From Serripes groenlandicus (lineage: Eukaryota; Mollusca; Bivalvia; Cardiida; Cardiidae), in contig JASEVX010000082.1 in assembly GCA_031761405.1 (NCBI GenBank), positions 188,501 through 252,500 of the forward strand: DNA of 64,000 nucleotides, written 5' to 3'. Positions 40,201 to 52,100 of the stretch are shown here, in pieces. The notes below the pieces were generated by a model that saw nothing but the letters and a program-made list of their open reading frames with translations, did not search any database and had not been told where the DNA came from. The first letter of the stretch is position 1. Every line of letters starts with the position of its first letter. Position numbers and translations under genes: made by a program.

Positions 40201-40864
40201 ATGAATCCATTCTAAATATCGACAGACTCAGACAACGGAAACACTAAATTATCTAATAGACAAAATTGCGACCCAAAACCAATTCGGAACAGAATATATA
40301 CGCGCTGACACACAGTAATAAAAAAGAAAATACAATAAGTATGGATTACTGGATGTGCCAATTACAACAGCTATTTGAGGACAAAACGTTGGTGAACTTT
40401 GTGCTATTTAGACAAGTTAAATAACGATAATCAGCTGCTCAAACAAATGTATATTTCACAATGGGTTCAAATTCAACGACACAATGACATAAATGTGGTA
40501 CACGAAATAACCGCCTCCCAAGATATACATGTGTGGGCATATATGATTAGAAACATGTCAGTCTTATAGCATAGAAAATATGACACGGACAAGCTTTTAA
40601 TTCAGGAATGCTTGATACATCCCTAATCATCACAGTTAATAAAACTCGGACAAAGTATTGCAGAAGGACGCAAACCTACTCGTTTATTAGCCAATACCAC
40701 AATTATTCGATCTTAGTTATAAAGAAATGTCGAAGTTAAGCAGATAAGCTGCACATATAACTAGTGTACCCGTACGTGACACAATGGCAACAAGATAAAT
40801 CTTCTCTTAGGAATTGAGTCAGACATATTCGGTAATAAGATGTATGTGGGTCAAAATGAGTTAA

Positions 40865-41040
40865 CCATTTCCCACGAACAAAACGTGTGCAGCAGATGAC
40901 TTTGAACACGTTTAGACAACATTGAAACCCTTGGGTTGACGTAATTGGTCATTATGTTCAATGTCTCCTTTTGCAATAACGTTTGCAAAGGTTGACTGCT
41001 GCAGATGCACCATATTGCGTCTGCAAGTGTGAACACGTTT
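40865..41040. mobile_element. TTAA-type MITE (copy B of duplication)
   Basis: TTTCCCACGAACAAAACGTG, GCAGCAGATGACTTTGAACA, TGTCTCCTTTTGCAATAACG and GACTGCTGCAGATGCACC. It keeps more of its left end than copy A. Confidence 0.75.
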
Positions 41041-41087
41041 ATTCAGGTTCAATCACGCGCGACTTTAAACCATTTTTCCTTCGATAT

Positions 41088-41295
41088 TTTTCTGGTAGAG
41101 CGTCCGCCCCAGGTGCAGATTTGAGCCCCGTACAGGTATTACCAGCGACCTAACAGTGCTAGTTATGGCTTTTCCTCCTTGGCGCTCAGGACTGTGGTGT
41201 TATCATTACGACTGACTTGCTAGTGTCAGAGTAAATTACCCTGTAGTTCTAGTAACTTACACAGGAAACACCGTGATATAACTGAACGATTATGG
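41088..41295 (+). mobile_element. SINE, copy B1
   Basis: Counterpart of 24118-24330: TCTGGTAGAGCGTCCGCCC head and CTCCTTGGCGCTCAGGACTG body. Confidence 0.75.
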
Positions 41296-41759
41296 ACAGC
41301 ATGTTAAAAAAAACCACCATGACATATGTTACTTTAAAGAAAATTGGCGACAAATGCAGACCAAGATCAACGTTTTTAATGGCTAGTTCCTGTCAAAAAG
41401 ATAAGATAGGTTGAGCTTATGGCCGTTTTATCAATATCCCGCACTAATTTGGTATTAGTAAGATAGAAACGATTTTCTATTTCACTGCTGGTTAGACACC
41501 CGTTTATCATTGAACAGTATTCTGTTTTGTTTTGACCCATTTTCAAACTCTATGTGGCGACGATGGGCCGTGCCGTATTTCAATAACATCGCTTTACAGT
41601 ATTGCATAGAGTTGTAAACTTAAATGAACACTCACTATTAATTTTGTTGTTAGTTGTATGAACACGGCCAGTAATAGGTTTATAGTCAGATTTACCTAAG
41701 ACCTTTGGTGTTAGGTTATTGCCAGTTCTAACAGTTATCTGCACGACCTGTTAGCCTAT

Positions 41760-41995
41760 TCAATCGGTGGTGTAGTAGCAGATCGTCCACATCGGCTGCT
41801 GCAGGCTGCTGGTTCGCTCCCTGGCCGGGTTATTCCAAATAATTTAAAAATTGTAGATATGGCTTTCACTTATTGGTGCTCAAGACTATGGAGGTTTGCA
41901 TTACGACTGATTCGCTGCTGTCAGGATAAATGGACCAGTAGTACTGGTATAATGTAACTTACACACACAGGAAACGCCGTGATATTACTGACACA
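41760..41995 (+). mobile_element. SINE, copy B2
   Basis: Counterpart of 24788-25000, but with a better tRNA-like head: CGGTGGTGTAGTAGCAGATC then GGCTGCTGGTTCGCTCC-type box B. Confidence 0.75.
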
Positions 41996-42980
41996 TTGTT
42001 GATAAAAGCGCAAAACATCGTACACACATCGTTTATATTGTATATTCGCAGAGACAAACTGTTAGGCCGACAACTAACAAAGGGCAAGGTAAATCTGAAT
42101 ACTCCCTTGGTTATACTGCATTTGTTTGCCCGAGTCATCACTGTTTATAAGCGCAACACTATCTATTATCAGAGTCGGCTCATATAAAACCTCATTGGTA
42201 ACACTGGGGCATGTGTGTCTTTTCAACCACATTGCATATGCACGGGTATCAGCGATTTTGGATCTACTCTATAGATTCATAGACTTTTCGGAGCGTTCAC
42301 AATGCACTAAGGAACAAGATTTCAGATGCCTGATTATACATGGACTGGGCTTTACCATATGGCATAATGTTAGGGAACCGAATCAAACAGTTTGTGCCGA
42401 TTTAAAGGAGCAATTATCTATTTAAGATGGACTCAAAAATGCATAATGGTCTAAAAAACAAATGGACGGACAGTAAGGACTCTGGTAAGACTCTGTCTGT
42501 ACGGTTGCACAGACTCACGGGAATGTTCACTGCTCTCAAGTAAAACACGACCTATTTCGATAGATGCGACACATTTTTTATTTGTCAGTTCAATGTTATC
42601 AGATCAACTGTATTGTTGCCCTTCTCACAATCAATATATTTAATAAACTACGTGCTATGTCACATATTTTTAATCATGGATATCATGCTCGTAGTTGTGG
42701 TATGTTATGGTTGGCCTGGGTCAACATAGTTCGCAACTTACTTGATAGTTTTTAATGAGAAATACTTCATGAATATACATAAACGTGTGTAAAATCACGA
42801 CCAGTGTTACTATTCGCAGGGAATTTAGCAGGATAACGATTCGGAAGCATTAGAATCAAGTCATATTAAAAACAAATGGATCAATCAGTTGATTAGTTTT
42901 TTTTTATTTCTAGCAATGTACTAAGCTTATAATCTTGGGTAGAATAAACATAGAATTAACATACCCATACAGAGTAATTG

Positions 42981-43180
42981 GGATTCGCTAGGCTAGGTAT
43001 CCCTTATTGTCAGGCTTTTCCGTCTGTCTGTGTGTGTGTGTGAGTGTGTGTGTTCTTAGACTCAATACGCTGTGGACACCGTCAGTTGTAAAATAACCTA
43101 CTTTGTGGACACATTTTGAATTGTGGACACCAAAACGTGGTGTCCACAAAGTTAACGTTAAATATGATTACATTTAATAT
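42981..43180. repeat. TG microsatellite and GTGGACAC repeats
   Basis: (TG)n with one interruption at 43029-43052; then GTGGACAC at 43073, 43105, 43124 and inverted as GTGTCCAC at 43141, which with its neighbour forms a small hairpin. Confidence 0.8.
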
Positions 43181-44480
43181 GTTTTTTAATATTCAACGGG
43201 AAGTACAAACTGCAGTTGTGAACCACTTTTACACACACATAGGTAATTCCTCAAGAATCGCAGAATTTGGTGTGTGGCACAAGTAATCTCCCGACAGACG
43301 CACTCTTGTAACATGATATCATCTCGCCTCTCATGGGGTCTAAGCCATGGTAATTAGTCTGCCAGAATAGCAATAAATCGTAATAAACGAGCAATACAAC
43401 AGTTAGGACGGGCTTATCGGGGCTTATCGGCTATTTAACGGTCATTTGTGCGAATAAAGGTAGATATTTTATATAAAATTATAGTTACTAAGAAATCTAT
43501 CTTTTCAGCATTTATAAAATTATGTACATCCGGATTTAGATTAGTGACACAACATTGAAACATTGATAAATATAGAATGCCATGCGGGGAAGTCCTCTTA
43601 TACATGTAATTATGTTATTATACCTATAGAAAATATCCATTTATACCTACTCAAAATAATGGGAATGATCCCCTCATTGCTATGTACTGTCTACCTTTAT
43701 ACGTTATGTGCTTATTATGGTAAGGGTATTTTAGTATTAAAAACTAATAAAGATTCAGACTATTCTAATTAGGGTCTACACTGCAGTTGATGCAGACAAA
43801 GTAGACTGTGTGTTGGTGGATGTACAACTGTGTAGACCCAGATCAGACGTCGATTAAAGAATGTCCAGCGTGTCTGCGTCTACCCTTTTTTTTCAGTAGA
43901 TAAGTCCATAGCCTGATTAAGACTCTTTGACATATTCACATAACACCGGTAGGTTACATACTTTTAATCAAACAATCATTACTGAATTATTCTGTAAATA
44001 AATATAGAAAACGTTTGTTTATCGCATATCAAGTCGATCACTAAACTTAACGAACGAATGCATTATCACACTGACAGATTACGTGTTGACCTGATAATGT
44101 ATCAGACTAGATAGTCGATAATTCTAAAACTATTTAACAATTTATGTGACACTAAGGCGGAATGGTACAGTTGAAATATTTTATTACGTCATTTTATTGC
44201 ATATATTTACCATGACGTCGCACTCATCACCATGTAGAGTACACACAAATTAAATAAAACATTCACCGTAAGGTTTTTGTTATACATCACATTTCTCTAT
44301 GAAACATTCTCACGTCAATTTTACGCTCCTGTCAATTTTATGTTGCGTTAATTTCAGCATTAGATGTGTTTTTAAACATTAACGCCCCCCCCCCCCCCCC
44401 CCCACCCCCTCCCCTCCCCCCGCCCTCACCTAACAAGAATAAGTAACAGGTCCTTCATTTTAAATCGATATATTTGTAAC
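43181..44480. other. no gene; poly-C tract
   Basis: AT-rich DNA. A C run of about 19 with following CCCC blocks is at 44385-44425. Confidence 0.55.
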
Positions 44481-44650
44481 CCAGGGCGTTTGTTTGTTTG
44501 GTGTTAAATGCCGCTTGCAACATAATTTTCAGTTATATCAGGGTAAGTTATAACTACTACTTGTTCATTTATCCTGACAGCAGCGAGTCATTCGTAAAGC
44601 TAAATCAATGCCAATGAGGTAAACGCTCGGTGTTCAAGGCGTTAAATCAA
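44480..44650 (-). mobile_element. SINE tail fragment
   Basis: TTGTTTGTTTGGTGTTAAATG, TTTTCAGTTATATCAGGGT and TTATCCTGACAGCAGCGAGT match the SINE at 54.6 kb. Confidence 0.65.
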
Positions 44651-44854
44651 TTGAAAATAAAATGTCAATGTATACCGAAATGAAATATAAGGGACATAAC
44701 TTATTATAGGCACATTTCTGAAACAAATATAGTCATTTCCCTTCCTCATCGTGTTAGTTTCGAACAATGCTTACATGAATTTCTTTATTATTTTGTTTTA
44801 CTTTCTGTCCGAATTTACGTTTTCACAATATCGTTGTCAGTCTTAAACTTTTCA

Positions 44855-44936
44855 CACAGTAGTTTAAATTTCATCTATTGTCACAATGTCTACTGCAGAT
44901 GCATCACACAGTGTCTGTATCTGGGAAAGGGTTAAC
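44855..44936. mobile_element. TTAA-type MITE right-half fragment
   Basis: ATTGTCACAATGTCTACTGC-AGATGC and CTGGGAAAGGGTTAA. Confidence 0.7.
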
Positions 44937-45031
44937 ATTTGACTATATGGCCAGAGTACTTGCCTTCTATAACTTTTAAATAATACTGCAATGTTTATGA
45001 AACACTAGAACGTACAATTCTAATATTAGAT

Positions 45032-45268
45032 CATCCTCGGTACCCATGCTATTCATAAAATATATGATACCCTGTACATATCTCGTACTCATGAAAATTC
45101 ATGAGGTGAAAATGCAATCACTTGATTGGTCGCATGACACAAACCTCATGCGATACGAAATTTAGAATGTAGTTTCGGAGGTAATCGTGGTGCATGCTTT
45201 ATGAAGTTTCGCTAGCCAATTTGCCCAAGGTATCATATATTTTGTGAATAGCCTGGGTACCGAGCATG
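45032..45268. mobile_element. CATCCTCGGTACC-type MITE, copy 2, with 9-bp target duplication
   Basis: Inverted ends CATCCTCGGTACCCATGCTA and TAGCCTGGGTACCGAGCATG. Exact ATATTAGAT at 45023-45031 and 45269-45277. In opposite orientation to copy 1 (22242-22492); interior words CATGACACAAACCTCATGCG and GAAGTTTCGCTAG match after reversal. A 9-bp duplication suggests a Mutator-like origin. Confidence 0.95.
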
Positions 45269-45344
45269 ATATTAGATATGCTACTACAAAATGTAATAAT
45301 AACACAAACTGTTTTATAAAACTTGAAAGAGGGTACCTATCCTG

Positions 45345-45575
45345 ATCGACGGCCATTTCATCTAACCATATGTTGTCTTACTTTTTCCCACCAGTTTTCC
45401 TCACACAATTATTCATACGCAACTGCCTCCCATCCAACATAGACTATATTACGCCCAATAAATTATTTTGTCAATTAAAGAAAAAATGATTGGCCGAACC
45501 GGGGATCGCGACTCACAATTCCTGGTTTGATAATTACCTTCGTCGTTTACGACTGAGCTACGATCGCGACCGACT
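45345..45575 (-). mobile_element. SINE, full
   Basis: tRNA-like head on the minus strand at about 45495-45570 (CGTAGCTCAGTCGTAAACGA and GCGATCCCCGGTTCGGCC); tail words ACTTTTTCCCACCAGTTTTC on the left. Confidence 0.7.
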
Positions 45576-45609
45576 ACTCGCCTATACAACACTGGGCCTT
45601 AACACAGTT

Positions 45610-46230
45610 TAATATTATATTTCAGGTTGCTATCACGGCGGCCTGTTCACCTTATTCATTTTACCCGGGTTTCTCACACGCCGAGGATATTTACGAATTG
45701 GACTATATGCATGTAAATTGTACCACTGTAAATAACTTTTTGTTTTTATTTTGTTTCCCCGTTTTCAATGACTCTTCGTATGCTTGTGTGTATGTATGTA
45801 TATATATATATATATAGATATATACATATATTTATTTATTTATGTTCTCACTTTTGTAATGTTTAATATGAAATGTACTTGCTCTAAAAATATGGAGGAA
45901 ATAAAGAATATCTATCCATCTACCTTATTCATTTTACCCGGGTTTCTCGCACAAGTACTCAACACAATATCATTCCCACGTAGCAGACTCCCACATAGAC
46001 CAGTTAAGACGATGGGTGTGGTGCCGTACTTTTACCACCAAGTGCTCCGCACCAAGTTCAACCAAGGCAATTATCTCCCTTGAGGAGATTTAATCTATTG
46101 ATGTTAGACGAACGACTCGTGTTGCAATGACTTTTGTCAATCAAAGGTGAACATGAATGGCCTAGTCAGGGTTTGAGGTCACGGCTCTCGTAGAAACGGA
46201 CTAACCTATATCAGCCAGAGTACTCATTGG
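45610..46230 (-). mobile_element. SINE split by a later insertion
   Basis: The tail TTCAGGTTGCTATCACGGCG at 45625 and the degraded head at about 46165-46225 belong to one SINE once the segment 45676-45930 is removed. Confidence 0.65.
45676..45930 (+). mobile_element. retroposon-like insertion with about 27-bp target duplication
   Basis: The 26-27 bp word beginning ACCTTATTCATTTTACCCGG occurs on both sides (about 45649 and 45932). The insert ends GGAGGAAATAAAGAATATC plus TATCCATCT, a simple-repeat 3' end like those of some non-LTR retrotransposons. It has a (TA)n run at 45797-45830. It is probably the 3' scrap of a LINE; no coding part remains. Confidence 0.6.
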
Positions 46231-46254
46231 TAGAACAATGGATCTTAATACCAT

Positions 46255-46510
46255 TTTAAACCATATTTCTGTTTTATCACGGTGGCCAGTTCACCAAACT
46301 AGTGTTACATGTCTTTCCGGCTCCTGTATTCCATAAACATTATTATCAGGTATTTTGCCAGCTTCCCAATTAGTGGAGGACCAGTGACGATAGTGACAAT
46401 GGGTTTTGTTAAACATCGGAAAGAAGGAATGGCCGAGTTAGAGTTCGAACTCACGATCCTCGTCGTAACAGACTGACCTATCGCTGTACGACTTCTCGTC
46501 TGTACATTAA
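46255..46510 (-). mobile_element. SINE, nearly full
   Basis: Tail TTTTATCACGGTGGCCAGTT at 46267; head near 46435-46505 (GAGTTCGAACTCACGATCCT on plus). Confidence 0.7.
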
Positions 46511-46519
46511 GAAGTGTTA

Positions 46520-47055
46520 ACACTATTTAAACCATAGTTCAGTTTTATTTCGAAGGCCAGTTCACCTTACTTGTGAATAGAGTTGAAAGCACTGAGGCTA
46601 CAGAAGAAATTACTCATAAAAGGTGCTGAACTCCGGATTATAGATAGGATAGTCAAAGTTTTAAAACTGTTTAAAAGTTGTCTTGAAATATTAGAATCAT
46701 AAATCTGAGATAAAATTTAAATATTGATCGTTTTGCTTTAGTTTTTACTTGGTAGACATACCCATTAAGCCAAATTTTGTACATTTGTAATGACTTGCAA
46801 TTGATTGTTTTTCAATATTTATTTCCAAAATAGTTTTTGAAATATTTAATACTTACTTTGTTGTCACTATGAACATTATTTGCATACGTTTCCAGACTTT
46901 GTACCTACCGACATTACAATTATCTCATTACTGGAAAACGAGTGACGCAAGTCACAAGGACTTGTGTAAAACAAGGAAACAACGATTTGCCGAGCTGGGG
47001 TTCGAAGTCACGTTTTCGTCGCTACCGACCGAGCTATCGAGACTCGACTACTAGT
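46520..47055 (-). mobile_element. SINE, split
   Basis: Tail TTCAGTTTTATTTCGAAGGC at 46541; head at 46985-47050 (GCCGAGCTGGGGTTCGAAGT on plus). About 300 bp of AT-rich DNA separates the halves, so an insertion is likely but no target duplication is clear. Confidence 0.6.
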
Positions 47056-48400
47056 CTATAAGGCAAGACACGAAATTTATTTAATAATATTCTTAATAGT
47101 TTTATACCCATTCACACGTACAAAGAATCAGCAAAAGTCGATTTTTGAAATAGATCTGACAAATTATTGAAGATCTCTAAGTTCTTTTATTGAAAAAAGT
47201 TGAAATAATGTGGCAAGCAGTATTTGCTCATTTAGCCCTTTTACGATATAAGCTTTATTTATCTTGCAACCTTGAATATTGCTGACAGAGTATTATTATA
47301 GTCTGATACCCGACGTATTGTAGCAAATTAGTACGTCTGGTCTTAACAAAACAATGGCGACTTGCAGTTTAGTCTTGTACTCTGCGCTCTATAGTAAATT
47401 ATTAGGTCTAGATTAAGCCTAATATACATTTGATTTTCGTAAACCCTACCGATTGTATTTGTAGTCTTTACATAAATAGTGAAGCAAACTACTAACGACG
47501 TTTGGTCCACAAATAAGGTTGTATCTATAGCGTTTTGCTTGCACCACGATGGCCAAAGGGCATCGTCATAATTAATAAATGTTTGACCCGATAATGAGAT
47601 GATAGATGATTTAGCTCAGTGAACACTTTAGCTCTATTTTATCCGACGTTTACACTTTACGGAGTTCAAAGATTAACGGAAAAACACTTTTCTAAACTAG
47701 TAATGAATCAACAGAAGAAGGTAGCACTATATCTAATGCCAATGGCACAAAGAAAATGTTGTTTATATTTTCATATTGGTCTCACGGCACAGTCAAGTGA
47801 CAAATATGTTTGGACTCATCAAATATTAATATCGTTTAACAAGGAACGTAGATAATACACCGTATTTAGCACAACATGTAACACGAACATGTAGAGGAAT
47901 TCGGGATTTGCGTATGCAAAAATATAGGCTAGTCTGTGTTTAAAGAAGCTTTAAAGAGGAACGTATAAGAGTTGTTATATATCCTTCTAGGGCAATGAAG
48001 ACTCTGGTGAGACTTTGCGCAGATGCATTAAGACCCTAAATCGCTAGATCATGCTCAATATATAGATGGATCTAAGAACTATGCATTCATTAATATGTGA
48101 TATAGTTGTTGCAAAATATTTAATGTATTGTAAAGACTATAATGCTCATTCCCACGTGTCAGATGAAATATGTGGAAATCCCGTCGTTTGTAGTGCATGC
48201 TATTGTGGTAACATGGCCGTTATGGCAGTATCGGTCTAGATCAGTGGCGATAAGGTGCTGCTGCTCGATACCGTCCGAAGGGGTGTCTCTGTTGAACCAG
48301 CGAGGCCATCCGCTATGTACACGAGGCTTTGGACTGGGTCTGAGCGTATGTACTCCTTTAAATTATAAATAAGACCCATCAGAGGACAATTTTCACTGGT
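47056..48400. other. no gene seen
   Basis: A weak TTAA-type MITE remnant lies near 47150-47250 (GTTGAAATAATGTGGCAAGC). The open frame at 47619-47855 has no signal peptide or motif, and I do not call it. Confidence 0.4.
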
Positions 48401-48401
48401 T

Positions 48402-48690
48402 GGGGTTTAACGCCGTTTTCAACAGTTTTTCAGTCATATCACGGCGGCCAGTTTATCTACTCATGTGTTTCTTTTCTTTCTCACTTCATGACTCCACACA
48501 ACGTTCTTTCCAAGTTACTGGTTGTTTTTTAATATAGAGTGTTTGATTATTGTTGGAAACCAAATGACGCTTATCAAAGTGACTTTTTATCAAACGTCGG
48601 AAAGAATGTTTGCCGGACTGGAGATCAGACTCAAAACCCTGAATTGACAGCTCGCGTCGCTACCGACTGAGCTACCGGGCCTCGGCATAG
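48402..48690 (-). mobile_element. SINE, best full-length copy
   Basis: From the minus strand: head CCGGTAGCTCAGTCGGTAGC (box A) and AGTCTGATCTCCAGTCC (box B region) at 48610-48690, then the body. The tail has CCACACAACGTTCTTTCCAA, CATATCACGGCGGCCAGTTT and GTTTAACGCCGTTTTCAACA, ending near TTGGTTGGGG. Use this as the reference for the other fragments. Confidence 0.8.
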
Positions 48691-49020
48691 ATGACCGAGA
48701 GGCAATCCCTATGAATCAGCCTGCACTGGCATATGACACAAAAACACACACAATAAAAGCTGCAGAATATCAAACGAACTTACTCTGCCATCTCTTGTAA
48801 TCTAAATTTCCTATTTCACACAATATACTGACACTGAAGTCTTACACTCAATGACTCAGAGCTAATGGACAATTTTCTTGCAAACAAGGATAATGGATTA
48901 AAGTATTTTGTTTTTTTTAACTAGAATTAGCATTTATAAAGTAGAATTGTTTTTGCAAAAAACAGATGTCTCCACCTCAAATATATTTTAAATCTCTCAA
49001 AACATTCAAACCTAAAAAGC
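48691..49020. other. no gene seen
   Basis: AT-rich. Confidence 0.4.
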
Positions 49021-50190
49021 AGACAATGGGTTCTGCATATCGCCCTGATGAGGTGAACATGTGACCAAGTTACATGACAAACCTTCAAGTCGTCTTAAAG
49101 ATATGGAGCAGACACGAAATACAGCCTCAAACCATTGACCTTAAAGTGTGACCTTGACCCGGGATGGTTGAGACATGGGTTCTGCACATCGTCTTGATGA
49201 GGTGAACATCTGACCCAAGTTTCATGAAAATCCTTCAAGCCGTCTTTGAGATATGGAGCGGACACGAAATAAAGCATCAACCTTTGACCTTCAAGCGTGA
49301 CCTTGACCTTGACTCGAGATGGTCGAGACATGGGTTATGCACATTGCCTTGATGAGGTGAACATGTGACCCAAGTTTCATGAAAATCATTCAAGGTGTCT
49401 TGGAGATATGGAGCGGACACGAAATAAAGCTTCAAACCTTTGACCTTCAAGCGTGACCTTGAGCTTGAACCGGTATGGTCGAGACATAGGTTCTGCACAT
49501 CGCCTTGATGAGGTGAGCATCTGACCAAAGTTTCTTAGAAATCCTTTAAGCCGTATAAAGCCTTAAACCTTTGACTTCAAGCGTGACCTTGACCTTGAAC
49601 CGGTATGGTCGAGACATGGGTTCTGCACATCGCCTTGATGAGGTGAGTATGTGACCCAAGTTTTATGAACATCCTACAAGTCGTCTTAAAGATATGGAGC
49701 AGACACGAAATACAGCCTCAAACCTTTGACCTTAAAGTGTCACCTTGACCTTGAACGGGTATGGTCGGGACATGGGTTCTGCACATCGCCTTGACGAGGT
49801 GAACATCTGACCCAAGTTTCTTAGAAATCCTTCAAGTCGTCTTGGAGATATGTAGCGGACACGAAATAAAGCCTCAAACCTTTGACCTTCAAGCGTGACC
49901 TTGACCTTGAACTGGTATGGTCGAGACATGGGGGTTCTGCACATTGCCTTGATGAGGTAAACATCTGACTCAAGTTTCGTAGAAATCCTTCAAGCCGTCT
50001 TGAAGATATGGAGCGGACACGAAATATAGCCTCAAACCTTTGACCTTCAAGCGTAACCATGACATTGAATCGGTATGGTCGAGACATGGGGGTTCTGCAC
50101 ATCGCCTTGATGAGGTGAACATCTGATTCAAGTTTCATGAAAATCCTTCAAGCCGTCTTGGAGATATGGAGCGGACACGAAATAAGTGAA
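49020..50190. repeat. tandem array, about 155-bp units, about eight copies
   Basis: Unit words: GGGTTCTGCACATCGCCTTG, ATGAGGTGAACATCTGACCC, AAGTTTCATGAAAATCCTTC, GATATGGAGCGGACACGAAA, TCAAACCTTTGACCTTCAAG and GTGACCTTGACCTTGAACCG. Minus-strand open frames through it are periodic translations of the repeat, not genes. One unit is about 30 bp short (near 49545). Confidence 0.95.
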
Positions 50191-50441
50191 AGTTGATGCA
50201 ATGCATCAATGTCGCCGGAAATCCATACTGCAGTGATGAAAAACGCTTACATTATAGTAGTTGAAAAATAGTTATCAACTGAGGGGCATATTGGAACATC
50301 AGGATCAGGGATAGGGTCAAGTGAAAATGTATGATAACTTGCATTTTTTGTCAACGAATTGAATGTCCTTCATTGAAATATAATTGTGCTGGGAAAAGAA
50401 GCTGAGAGTGTGTCAGATATACAGCGGTCTAGAAACTGCGT
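50191..50441. other. spacer
   Basis: No feature seen. Confidence 0.4.
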
Positions 50442-50695
50442 CTCAATTTCTGGCTCCATATGGCAGAGTATGGAGTCCTTTCTGTCTTAGTCCAGATAAC
50501 CACCATCTTGTCACAATAGGTTTTGGGTCATGAATCAGGGCAACATCAGCAACTTTAATCTCATCAAAATATCAAGTATAGCCTACACCTCCAGTCAGAT
50601 TTTATTCTGTTCATTGTGGAAAAAGCTCTCTCACATGATGCATTAGCCAAATAACACACAGAATCAACCCCCAAATAATACAGGTTCATGGTGTT
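50442..50695 (-). pseudogene. hAT transposase C-terminal relic 1
   Basis: The minus strand encodes A-S-C-E-R-A-F-S-T-M-N-R-I-K-S-D-W (around 50647-50595), the hallmark of the hAT C-terminal dimerisation domain. A one-base shift near 50570 leads to D-E-I-K-V-A-D-V-A-L, then W-W-L-S-G-L-R-Q-K-G and TGA at 50442-50444. The nearest family memory is ZNF862/ZMYM-like domesticated hAT proteins, which share this domain. It is only a fragment and cannot act. Confidence 0.75.
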
Positions 50696-50989
50696 CCGGC
50701 GAAGATTGCATCGATAAATGAGATTTAAGCTAATGTTCAAAAGTTAAATATGATTTTTTTAAATATTTTCCACCACTGTACACTGTAGGCCTTGATTAAA
50801 ACCAAATGAAGAAAGTAATTCATGCAAACTGATGAGTTATTGTTTTTTAATTGAAAACAGGAATCTAGAGTATCATTCTCAATTCCTGCTTGGAATCATT
50901 TTAAAATATTTTCCTGCTAGTATCGGATGTTTTGAAAACTAATATAAATGTGGACATATAAATCGTACACTGCCCTGTTCCAGTGACTT

Positions 50990-51072
50990 TCATTTATAGA
51001 GATTTTCAATAGTGTTGCCTAGATGTTTTCAAAGTCGTTTGCTACATATATTTGTATACTGAACAAGGGTTG
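50990..51072. mobile_element. TTAA-type MITE right-half fragment
   Basis: TTTATAGAGATTTTCAATAG, GATGTTTTCAAAGTCGTTTG and GAACAAGGGTTG. Confidence 0.6.
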
Positions 51073-51238
51073 TTTATGGTCAAGGTGAGAAAGACAACGC
51101 GCTTCAGAAAATATATATATCTACGACTAAATGTTTTCAAAGTAATCTTTGGGAATGTTAATCATTTTACGTGGTTTAAGTTGCAACGTTGAAGAAATGA
51201 GAAAAGTAAAGCATCATTTATCTATTGGTATTTTTTTG

Positions 51239-51456
51239 TTAAACCTTTTTCTCATATACATCAAATCTGCAGCAGAAGACTTTTGGCAAAAAATTGGAAT
51301 ATCTCTATAAATGAAATTAAAATAATTCAATAGATTTGAAAACATTGTGGCAAGTGATAAATTGGTCATTATTACCAATGTCCCCTTTTGTAACAATGTT
51401 TCCAAAAGTCGACTGTTGCAGACGCGTTTGACTGTGTCTGCAAGTGGGAAAGAGTA
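51239..51456. mobile_element. TTAA-type palindromic MITE (full length)
   Basis: TTAAACCTTTTTCTCATATA, ATCTGCAGCAGAAGACTTTT, AAGTCGACTGTTGCAGACGC and CAAGTGGGAAAGAGTAA. Confidence 0.85.
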
Positions 51457-52100
51457 AATCACGCCTATGCTGCCATTGTTATAATAACAAACCACAATAC
51501 CAGGCCAGGAGGTTGTGAATCTTGAATATTGATAAACTTATTAAACCTGATATGTTATCTATCCTTTCACACATTCAACACATATGTGCAGGGGCGAGAG
51601 ATTTAAATGCTATCCAAAAAAGGTATGACCTCACATTTAATCTTTTCATTAAATGCAATATAATTATTCGAAGTCACATTTCAATTGATATAAAGCTCAC
51701 AAGTGCATGTTACGGTGTTGTGTTCATGCATGTGTTGACTGCTGAATTAGTTGTCTGAAGTTGAGTTTCTCGACTAACGCAAACAGCGTTTATAAAAAAT
51801 GGTAATAATTTGTCGAAAACGAAAGTGACAGTAACGGGACTTGGTTATCAAATTGGCTTCAGATAATTTAATAATATTTGATGATTTAACAATATTTAAG
51901 TTTTGAAGCAAATGATATTTAAGGAAATATGAATTTTCGGATATGTTATAAGTCTAAAAATAGGGGAATAATTTTTAAAATAACAGTCACATTTATGGAA
52001 CTTTGTATGTGATGTTGTCTTATGATACTAAACACAAAAAGAAATTTTCAAAGTAATATATGTAACAGTTCTAGAGATATTTAAGGAAATGTGAATTTTA
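51457..52100. other. no gene seen
   Basis: AT-rich; leads into the dispersed repeat. Confidence 0.4.

Larger units (their letters stand above)
40456..42980. repeat. segmental duplication, copy B
   Basis: Direct copy of 23471-25935, from CACAATGGGTTCAAATTCAA to CATACAGAGTAATTGGGA. A few indels differ: copy B has an extra CGGCTGCTGCAGGCTGCTGG block at 41795 in its second SINE. Confidence 0.9.

Noticed and set aside
45784..46083. Open frame starting M-C-V-C-M-Y-I-Y-I
   Set aside because: Its start is a TA/TG microsatellite and the rest lies in a retroposon scrap and a SINE.
47619..47855. 78-codon plus-strand open frame as a small gene
   Set aside because: No signal peptide, domain, splice context or paralogue in the window supports it.
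49095..50138. Series of overlapping minus-strand open frames with repeated peptides (M-S-R-P-Y-R-F...)
   Set aside because: They are translations of the 155-bp tandem array; the peptide period equals the DNA period, and frames shift with unit indels.
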